A stretch of 14,421 nucleotides of DNA from an uncultured Porphyromonadaceae bacterium (GTDB taxonomy: Bacteria; Bacteroidota; Bacteroidia; Bacteroidales; Muribaculaceae), in the NCBI GenBank assembly GCA_947176615.1, contig CAMWRO010000043.1:1-14421 (forward strand), read 5' to 3'. The position numbers were made by a program, and so were the translations under genes. This document shows positions 1 through 6,700 of this stretch, piece by piece. The notes under the pieces were generated by a model that worked only from the letters and a program-made list of their open reading frames with translations, was not told the origin of the DNA and did no database searches. Positions within the stretch are counted from its first letter, which is position 1. Each line of letters starts with the position of its first letter.

Positions 1-1049
1 GCTATATCTCCCCCTACTTCGTCACCAATACCGAGAAGATGGAATGTGAGATGGAATCCCCCTTCATCCTCATCTACGACAAGAAGATTTCCAACCTCAA
101 GGATATGCTTCCCGTTCTCGAAGCAACCGCCCAGAGCGGCCGTCCGCTGCTCATCATCGCCGAGGATGTCGATCAGGAAGCTCTCGCAACCCTCGTTGTG
201 AACCGTCTGCGCGGCTCGCTCAAGGTGTGCGCTGTAAAGGCTCCCGGATTCGGCGACCGCCGCAAGGAGATGCTTGAAGACATCGCTACCCTGACCGGCG
301 GCGTGGTAATCTCCGAAGAAAAGGGCATGAAGCTCGAAGGTGCAACCATCGACCTGCTCGGCCGTGCCGAAAAAGTTGATGTCAACAAGGAGAACACCAC
401 CATCGTCAACGGTGCCGGCAACAAGGACGCTATCGCTGCCCGCGTGGCTCAGATCAAGGCTCAGATCGAGCAGACCACAAGCGACTATGACCGCGAGAAA
501 CTTCAGGAACGTCTCGCCAAGCTCGCCGGCGGTGTAGCCGTGCTCCACATCGGTGCGCCCAGCGAGGTTGAGATGAAAGAGAAGAAAGACCGCGTCGACG
601 ACGCCCTCAGCGCAACCCGCGCCGCTATTGCCGAAGGTATCGTTCCCGGCGGCGGTGTAGCCTACATCCGCTGCGTCAAGCTCCTTGAAAATGTCAAGGG
701 TGCCAACGAGGACGAGACCACCGGTATCCACATCATCCTCCGCGCTATCGAGGAACCCCTCCGTCAGATTGTTGCCAACGCAGGTGACGACGAAGGCGCG
801 GTGGTTGTTCAGAAAGTTAAGGACGGCGAGGCCGACTTCGGTTACAACGCCCGCACAGGCAACTATGAGAACCTCTTGGCTGCCGGTGTGATTGACCCTG
901 CCAAGGTTACCCGCGTGGCTCTCGAAAACGCCGCATCTATCGCCGGAATGTTCCTCACCACCGAGTGTGTCATCGCCGAGAAGAAGGAAGAAAATCCCGC
1001 TCCCGCGATGCCCGCTCCCGGAATGGGCGGAATGGGCGGCATGATGTAA
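1..1049 (+). CDS. groEL: Chaperonin GroEL (Hsp60), C-terminal part, 5' truncated by window edge
   Basis: The reading frame is open from the window edge (first full codon at position 3) and ends at TAA 1047-1049, giving about 348 residues of a protein usually near 545. GroEL forms the 14-subunit ATP-driven folding chamber of the cytoplasm and works with GroES. The first visible residues, YISPYFVTN, match the start of the apical-domain half. Later landmarks are GDRRKEML, the ATP-site stretch DALSATRAA followed by EGIVPGGGVA, and the flexible Gly-Met tail GMGGMGGMM typical of the family. The internal ATG at 39 is not a start, because the conserved sequence continues upstream of it. No frameshift or missing core motif is seen. 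A strong hairpin follows the gene. The missing N-terminal third and groES would lie upstream of the window. Confidence 0.98.
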   Translation, partial: YISPYFVTNTEKMECEMESPFILIYDKKISNLKDMLPVLEATAQSGRPLLIIAEDVDQEALATLVVNRLRGSLKVCAVKAPGFGDRRKEMLEDIATLTGGVVISEEKGMKLEGATIDLLGRAEKVDVNKENTTIVNGAGNKDAIAARVAQIKAQIEQTTSDYDREKLQERLAKLAGGVAVLHIGAPSEVEMKEKKDRVDDALSATRAAIAEGIVPGGGVAYIRCVKLLENVKGANEDETTGIHIILRAIEEPLRQIVANAGDDEGAVVVQKVKDGEADFGYNARTGNYENLLAAGVIDPAKVTRVALENAASIAGMFLTTECVIAEKKEENPAPAMPAPGMGGMGGMM

Positions 1050-1097
1050 TCCCGATTCTGACCGCGAAACAAGGGGAGCGCAATCCCCCGCAATAAA

Positions 1098-1141
1098 TAA
1101 CAGAGGGTTCTTATCGATTCAAAGATAAGAACCTTCTGTTG
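1098..1141. terminator. Bidirectional intrinsic terminator between groEL and the ZIP gene
   Basis: Positions 1101-1115 pair with 1124-1138 around an 8-nt loop (GATTCAAA). There is only one G-T wobble, and the stem extends by A-T pairs to 1099/1140 and by a wobble at 1098/1141. On the minus strand the stem is followed by a T-rich stretch (TTATTTATTG), as expected for termination of the ZIP transcript. On the plus strand the trailing sequence is only moderately T-rich. Its place between two convergent genes suits a shared terminator. Confidence 0.8.
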
Positions 1142-1145
1142 TCTT

Positions 1146-1176
1146 GATGTCGACTTGATATTCGCAAGCTGACATC
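1146..1176. repeat. Small imperfect hairpin next to the ZIP gene end
   Basis: GATGTC (1146-1151) pairs with GACATC (1171-1176). After a G-T wobble and one mismatch, CTTG (1154-1157) pairs with CAAG (1165-1168) around a 7-nt loop. It lies just downstream of the ZIP stop codon and before the main terminator. It has no T-run on either strand, so it is more likely a 3' mRNA structure than a terminator. Function unknown. Confidence 0.45.
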
Positions 1177-1183
1177 GAGTTAT

Positions 1184-2017
1184 TTACAGTATGATCAGCG
1201 ATGCTGCCATGACGGCCATCCCGGCTATGACACCCGAGATGGCGATGTGGTGGTGGCCGTAACGCTCGGCACTCGGCAGCAGCTCGTCGATTGAGATATA
1301 GACCATCACGCCGGCCACGGCGGCAAGCAGCAGCGAGTTGACCATCGGAGTCCACAGCGGCAGGAGGAACAGAAAGCCGATAATCGCCCCCGCCGGCTCT
1401 GCCAGTCCCGACAATACCGAGAACCATATAGCCTTTTTATGGCTTCCCGTCGCCTCATAGACAGGGATTGAGACCGAGATACCCTCGGGGATATTGTGAA
1501 TGGCGATGGCGATGACAATAGGGATAGCCACGTCGGGACTGTCGAGTGCAGCGATGAATGTCGCCATTCCCTCGGGAAAATTGTGGATGCCTATCGTCAG
1601 CGCGAGCATGATGCCCATGCGTTTCATGTGCCGTCGGTTGTGAGGGTGGGCGGCATGGTCTCGCTCCATCTCGGCCAGCGCGTTGATCTGGTGCAGCTCG
1701 TGGGGGTTCTCGGCATCGGGGATGAAAAAGTCGATGAGGGCAATCAGCGCGATGCCGCCGAAAAACGCAAGTGTCACCCACAGGTTGCCCGTGCGCCCCG
1801 GTTCTATTTCGGCAATGGATTCGAGAGCCATCGGGATAAGGTCGAGAAACGACACATATAGCATCACACCTGCCGAGAGGCCCAATGCCCCGGCTATGAA
1901 CTTGTTGCCCGAGGCTCGCGGAATCAGTGCCACGAGCGAGCCTAATCCTGTCGATATTCCGGCAAGGAACGTCAACAGCAGCGCGGTCAGTATTGCTTCG
2001 GTTGAAAATGTTGTCAT
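1184..2017 (-). CDS. ZIP-family divalent metal transporter (ZupT-like)
   Basis: This 277-residue inner-membrane protein has about eight hydrophobic segments, matching the ZIP/ZupT family in size and layout. ZIP proteins move zinc and other divalent metals (iron, manganese) into the cytoplasm. Two metal-site motifs are intact: HNFPEG (residues 145-150) and HNIPEG (174-179), which supply the His and Glu ligands of the binuclear centre in transmembrane helices 4 and 5. The loop between helices 3 and 4 is His-rich (His 106, 109, 121, 124, 126, 130), as is common in ZIP proteins. The start at 2017 is the first ATG after the divergent promoter region, and the N-terminus (MTTFSTEAILTALLLTFLAG) enters directly into helix 1. 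The gene converges on groEL and diverges from the sigma-factor gene. No metal-regulator operator was recognised upstream. The exact substrate cannot be told from sequence, so ZupT is used only as a family label. Confidence 0.92.
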   Translation of the reverse strand: MTTFSTEAILTALLLTFLAGISTGLGSLVALIPRASGNKFIAGALGLSAGVMLYVSFLDLIPMALESIAEIEPGRTGNLWVTLAFFGGIALIALIDFFIPDAENPHELHQINALAEMERDHAAHPHNRRHMKRMGIMLALTIGIHNFPEGMATFIAALDSPDVAIPIVIAIAIHNIPEGISVSIPVYEATGSHKKAIWFSVLSGLAEPAGAIIGFLFLLPLWTPMVNSLLLAAVAGVMVYISIDELLPSAERYGHHHIAISGVIAGMAVMAASLIIL

Positions 2018-2046
2018 AATACTTTAACAACAATTTAGAATATCGA

Positions 2047-2079
2047 TTGTGTTCAATTCGACAAAAATAACTAAATTTG
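2047..2079 (+). promoter_or_regulatory. Bacteroidetes-type promoter of the ECF sigma operon
   Basis: TAAATTTG at 2072-2079 is a perfect match to the Bacteroidetes primary-sigma -7 consensus TAnnTTTG. TTG (2047-2049) or GTT (2051-2053) lies at a workable distance for the loose -33 box. The predicted start of transcription falls around 2085, giving a leader of about 25 nt before the ATG at 2109. I infer housekeeping transcription. No separate ECF-type autoregulated promoter was recognised. Confidence 0.6.
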
Positions 2080-2108
2080 ACAGACTTATTATATTCATTA
2101 AATAAAAT

Positions 2109-2672
2109 ATGGCCGAAGAGACTTCAAAATATGACGACCGGGACCTTGTGGCACGTCTGAGGAACCCCTCGACGTGCCGGGATGCATTTGGAGAGGTCAT
2201 ACGCCTTTATACCGAGCCTCTTTATCGCCAGATACGCCGCATGGTCGTTTCTCATGATGATGCCAATGATTTGTTGCAGAACACGTTTCTTAAAGCGTGG
2301 CAGTCGATTGAAAACTTCCGGGGCGAGGCCAAACTGTCAACATGGCTTCACAAAATAGCGATTAACGAGAGTGTGTCGTTTCTTGAACGCGAGCGCAAAA
2401 GGCTGAATCTTTCGATTGACGATGAAGAATCCCATCTGATTAACCAGATTGAGGCCGACACCTACGTTGACGGCGACGCGCTTGCCCGAAAACTCCGCGA
2501 GGCAATCGCCTCTCTACCTGAGAAACAACGCCTCGTGTTCAACATGCGCTTTTATGACGAGATGAAGTATGAGCAGATTTCCGAGATACTCGGCACTTCG
2601 GTCGGGGCGCTGAAAGCATCCTATCATCTTGCCGCTAAAAAAATTCAGCAGTATTTTGACGAGCACGATTAA
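2109..2672 (+). CDS. ECF-type RNA polymerase sigma factor
   Basis: This 187-residue protein has the two-domain build of extracytoplasmic-function sigma-70 factors. The region 2 domain spans about residues 25-92, including DDANDLLQNTFLKAWQSIENF (core binding and -10 recognition) and the FRGEAKLSTWLHKIAINES stretch. The region 4 helix-turn-helix spans about 131-180, with LPEKQRLVFNMRFYDEMKYE and ISEILGTSVGALKASYHLA (-35 recognition). Regions 1 and 3 are absent, as is usual for ECF factors. It would redirect core RNA polymerase to a small stress or envelope regulon. Downstream, after a 59-nt gap, come a small membrane protein in the usual anti-sigma position and a Spy-like periplasmic protein, which suggests an envelope-responsive unit. 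The regulon and inducing signal cannot be read from the sequence. Confidence 0.95.
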   Translation: MAEETSKYDDRDLVARLRNPSTCRDAFGEVIRLYTEPLYRQIRRMVVSHDDANDLLQNTFLKAWQSIENFRGEAKLSTWLHKIAINESVSFLERERKRLNLSIDDEESHLINQIEADTYVDGDALARKLREAIASLPEKQRLVFNMRFYDEMKYEQISEILGTSVGALKASYHLAAKKIQQYFDEHD

Positions 2673-2731
2673 ACCTTGAAACCGTTGATGCGTCTAACCA
2701 TCATAACAACCAGTAAAAACAGACATCCCTT

Positions 2732-3148
2732 ATGAAGGAAAACGATATACTCTCCAAGATAGGTCGCAACGATGGCACAACCGTCCCCGATGGCTATTTC
2801 GACGATTTTGCCACCCGCATGATTGCTTCGCTCCCTCAGCAGGAATGGGAGCGCGAGCCGGTGGTATTGCATCGTTCCGTGTGGCAGAAAATAAGGCCCT
2901 ACATCTATCTTGCAGCGATGTTCATGGGAGTGTGGTGCATGATGAAGATGGTCGACCTGATGCGGCCCGATTCAGGCCTGTCAATCGACAGCAACCCTCT
3001 GCTGACGGCCGCCATCAATAACGACGAGTTTATAAACGATTATTTTCTCAATGAAACCGAAGTCAACGATTATCAGCTCATCGACGATCTGTATATGACC
3101 GACTTTGACCCCGGCGAGACAAATGAAATTGAACAGCAAACTTTATAA
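2732..3148 (+). CDS. Putative single-pass membrane anti-sigma factor
   Basis: A 138-residue protein with no confident family match. The N-terminal 50 residues look cytoplasmic and contain VPDGYFDDFATRMIASLP (18-35), a pattern I associate with small Bacteroidetes proteins encoded next to ECF sigma factors. One hydrophobic segment (about 56-74, PYIYLAAMFMGVWCMMKMV) is followed by a strongly acidic C-terminal half rich in Asp, Asn and Glu, likely outside the inner membrane. Position directly after the sigma gene and this topology suggest an anti-sigma role: an N-terminal sigma-binding part and a periplasmic sensor tail. No zinc-binding anti-sigma (ZAS) His-Cys-Cys motif is visible, so the mechanism is inferred. 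The next gene begins 9 nt after its stop, so the two are almost surely co-transcribed. It could also be a plain membrane protein unrelated to sigma control. Confidence 0.7.
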   Translation: MKENDILSKIGRNDGTTVPDGYFDDFATRMIASLPQQEWEREPVVLHRSVWQKIRPYIYLAAMFMGVWCMMKMVDLMRPDSGLSIDSNPLLTAAINNDEFINDYFLNETEVNDYQLIDDLYMTDFDPGETNEIEQQTL

Positions 3149-3157
3149 CAGACACTT

Positions 3158-3631
3158 ATGAAAAAAGCAGCGCTGATTTTTACACTATTCCTCTCTGTGA
3201 TTCTGGCTCCTCTCTGTGTGTCGGCCCAAAACGTCGAGCCGCGTCCCCGTGACCGTGAGACTTGGATGAAAGAGATGCAGCAGTTTAAAAATGACTTCAT
3301 TTCTCGCAAACTTGACCTGACCGACGAGCAGAAAAGCAAATTCCTCCCGCTTTACAATCAGATGGACGAGGAAGTGCGCGGCATTCAGGATGAAACGCGC
3401 AATCTTGAAAAGCAGACGGTAGACAAGGGCGACAAGGCTACCGAGCTCGAATATGAAAAAGCTGCCGAGGCTCTTTATGAACTCAAAGGCCGCGAAAATG
3501 TTATTGAAATGAAATATTTCGACCAGTTCAAGAATATTCTGACTCCGAAGCAGCTGTTCAAACTCAAGGAATCGGAACGCGATTTCACCCGCGAACTGAT
3601 GAACCAGCGCCGTCGCCACCACAGGAAGTAA
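3158..3631 (+). CDS. Periplasmic Spy/CpxP-like LTXXQ protein
   Basis: A 157-residue secreted protein. The N-terminus is a signal peptide (Lys-Lys, hydrophobic core to about residue 19) with a likely cut after VSA (residue 23). The mature part is highly charged and almost entirely helical in character. It contains two LTXXQ-type motifs, LTDEQ (54-58) and LTPKQ (128-132), spaced as in the Spy/CpxP family. Those proteins act as ATP-independent periplasmic chaperones or stress-sensor inhibitors. The tail is very basic (RELMNQRRRHHRK). It is the third gene of the sigma/membrane-protein cluster and is followed by an intrinsic terminator. A plausible role is an effector or feedback component of that sigma response, but this rests on context. 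Similar small helical proteins of unknown function are common in Bacteroidetes. Confidence 0.75.
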   Translation: MKKAALIFTLFLSVILAPLCVSAQNVEPRPRDRETWMKEMQQFKNDFISRKLDLTDEQKSKFLPLYNQMDEEVRGIQDETRNLEKQTVDKGDKATELEYEKAAEALYELKGRENVIEMKYFDQFKNILTPKQLFKLKESERDFTRELMNQRRRHHRK

Positions 3632-3658
3632 AAAATTCTGTCAGAGAACTTATCATGG

Positions 3659-3691
3659 TAGCGTCGCGCCATCGGGCACGACGCTATTTTT
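3659..3691 (+). terminator. Intrinsic terminator of the sigma operon
   Basis: TAGCGTCG (3659-3666) pairs perfectly with CGACGCTA (3679-3686) around a 12-nt loop, and five T residues follow at 3687-3691. This is a textbook Rho-independent terminator 27 nt after the Spy-like stop codon. It separates the sigma cluster from the macroglobulin gene. Confidence 0.85.
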
Positions 3692-3693
3692 CA

Positions 3694-3700
3694 TAATTTG
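3694..3700 (+). promoter_or_regulatory. Possible -7 element for the macroglobulin gene
   Basis: TAATTTG at 3694-3700 resembles the Bacteroidetes -7 box but is one base shorter than TAnnTTTG. The corresponding -33 region would fall inside the preceding terminator stem. A promoter is needed here because the terminator isolates the macroglobulin gene. The match is weak. Confidence 0.35.
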
Positions 3701-3726
3701 ACCTCAATTTACAACCTATCAAGATT

Positions 3727-6700
3727 ATGGCACGTTTCACTCGATTTTTTATGTTGCTTGCCTTCATGCTTGCTATGAACACGTTCAGTTCCAGTGCGAA
3801 ACCGGCCCCCGGCAAGCCCGATTTCGCCTATCCCGAAGATGTGACAGCCGCCGGTGAGAAATCTCTCGCCGAGGCTCTTGCCGCCCGTGATTATCCCAAG
3901 GCTCTGTCGTCGATAATAAACATGTCGCTCGCTCAGTCGGCCATATCGGCCGACAGGCTGCCCGCTCAGATTGACCGAATTGAAAAACTGCGTGACGAGT
4001 CATCTGACCCTGCATTCAAGGCATTGCTCAACTCTCTGCTTGCCCGGGTTTATCTTGACATTTACAGTGACGACCGTTGGAAATATGACGGCCGCGACCT
4101 GCCGCTGACTCCGCTCCCCGAGGATTATACCCTGTGGAGCGGCGAGCAGTTCAAGCATCACATCGCGTCACTGGTCAATCTGTCACTCGCCGATGCCGAC
4201 GCGCTGAAAAAAATCCCACTGCGCGAGTGGGCCGGGCCGGTCGCTGTTGATAACGCCTCGCTGGTCTATTATCCCACTCTCTATGATTTTATCGCATCGA
4301 GCGCGATTGACCGTCTTGAAATCTGTCTGCCCAATGACTGGTTTCTCTCTTTCGGGCTGCTGACCCGTTCCGATGTCTATGTGACGCGCCGTCTCAACGC
4401 GTCTTCCCCCGAGATTGCCAAAATCCTCTCGCTATATGCCGACCTTCTCCGCTTTCACGAGAACGACGTCGCCCCGTTTATACACACTGACATTGCCCGC
4501 ATCGACTTTGTGGCCGATCATGTGTATGCCGACGATGAGTCCGACAATGTCTCTACCCGCCGTCAGCAGTTGATGATGGACCTTTATGACCGTTTCCGCG
4601 ACAGCGAGTATTCGGGTGATGTCTTGAATGAGATGCCTATTGGGTCCTATACCGATGTTGCCGGGGAGGCCAGCGTCGCCGCTCCGCTCGACATGAGTGA
4701 CGAGGAGCTCATGCTGCGCCGTTATTATGATGCTGTCGTGCGCAACATCGACCGTTTCCCGGCCTATGCGGGCATAAATTGTCTCAAAAATATTCTCAAC
4801 TCGCTGAACAGCCGCAATATCAGCGTCCGTTTGCCCGAATGTGCCGCCCCCGGCGCGACGGTGAAGATTACAGTGACCTCCCGCAATGTCACCTCGGCCC
4901 ACATTAATATATATGATGTCTCATCGTCGTCAGTTGCCGACGAGACCTACACATATAATCCCGCGCAGTCCCACAAACTCGTCCGCTCAATCCCGGTCAC
5001 ATTCTCGGGCGAGCGTCCATTTAACCTTTACCGCACTGTCGAGTTCTCATTTCCCTCGACCGGAAATTATATCGTCGTGCCGGTAATTGACGGCATCGCC
5101 GAGAAAAAACAACGTTACAGCAAAATCCATGTTACCCGCCTGAGTCTTGCCTCCTCTACTTTCATGGAGTCCCGACTGTGGGTCATCGACCCTCTCGACG
5201 GCACGCCTGTATCCAATGCCAAACTGACGAAGTATACCGAGCAGCGCAACATCCCCAAGACCGAGGAAATCGGCCGCACCGACAATAACGGTTCTTTCCC
5301 GTTCTCGACCGATTCTTGGTGCAAGATTCTCGCATCGAAAGGAACCGATAAATTTGCCGAGCCGATTAGCATCTGGAATAACCGCGGCTATAATCCCGAT
5401 GAAAAATGGATTACAGCGATACAAGGTTACACCTCGCTCCCCATCTATCACCCCGGTGATTCGGTCGAGTGGGTGGCGGTCGTCTATGAGTATAAGTCGG
5501 TCGGAAATGAACGCCGGGTGAAGAAAAATACCCCTGTCACCGCCATTCTGCGCAACGCCTCCTATGAATCGATTGATACCTTGAAGCTCGTCACCGATGA
5601 CTTTGGCCGCGTTCACGGCACCTTCCGCATACCTGCCGAGAGCATGACCGGAAACTTCAACATACGCTTTGATGAGGGCCAAATTTCTTTCATGGTCTCC
5701 GATTACAAGCTCCCGACATTCCAAGTGACCGCGCTCCCGGTCGAGAAAGATGTCCCCGCTGCGGGTGCTGTCACTCTGCGCGGCAAGGTAATGACCTATT
5801 CCGGTTTCCCGGTTTCCGATGCACGCGTGACCATCGACCTCTCAGCCTCCCGCTCGATTGTCTGGTGGCGCAACTACTCGCGTCCCGTCTCATTCTATTC
5901 GACCGAGGTGACGACAGGCCCCGACGGCTCGTTCTCCGCTGTTGTCTCAGCCGACATTCTTGAAAATTCTCCCATTCCCGGCGGAGTGTTCACGGCCAAT
6001 TTTACCGCGCTGTCGTCGACAGGCGAGAGTCAGGATGCCTCGACGAGGTTTATGACAGGTACCCGTTACTCGATTGAATCCTTGATTGAAAACAATTATG
6101 ATATTTCCCGCCCTGTCAGTCTCGATGTAAAGGTCGTGGACTACAACGACAGCGTTATCTCGCTGCCGGTCAACTACCGCCTTGTTGCCGGAAAAGACAC
6201 TGTCGCGTCAGGAACTTTCACCGGCCCGAAACCTGTTGTTGATTTCTCGGCTGTGAAATCGGGCCGATACGAACTCGTTTTGACTCTTGACAATCCGTCG
6301 CTTGCCGATGCTGTCACTGACAACGTGATTCTTTACCGTCCGACCGACGCTCTTTCGCCCGTCCCCGACGAGCTGTTCTGGACTCCGCAGGGTGTGACAC
6401 TGAAAGTGGAAAAAGGTAAGAAAGGCCGGTTGCTCTATGCCACCGGCTTTGACGCCCATCTGCTCGTGACGCTTACCTCGGCCGGTGAGATGATTGAGCA
6501 AAAGTGGGTAAAGGCTCCTGCCGGTATGCACACCCTTCCTGTCTCACTTCCATCCGATGTCAGGGATGCCGGTCTTTCTGTGTTGTGTGTCGGTAATTAT
6601 CAGACCGCGCAAAATTCTTATGAGGTACAGGTTGCAGAACCGAAACCGTCAATAGAATTTGAAATCGAGACATTCCGCGACCATGTCGTTCCGGGCAGTC

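Noticed and set aside
1496..1861. 121-codon + strand open frame opposite the ZIP gene
   Set aside because: It lies wholly antisense to a clear ZIP transporter with intact HNFPEG and HNIPEG motifs, and its translation has no recognisable domain.
5047..5724. 225-codon minus-strand open frame inside the macroglobulin gene
   Set aside because: It is antisense to continuous macroglobulin domains, and long antisense frames are expected in GC-rich codon-biased genes. No start-site context supports it.
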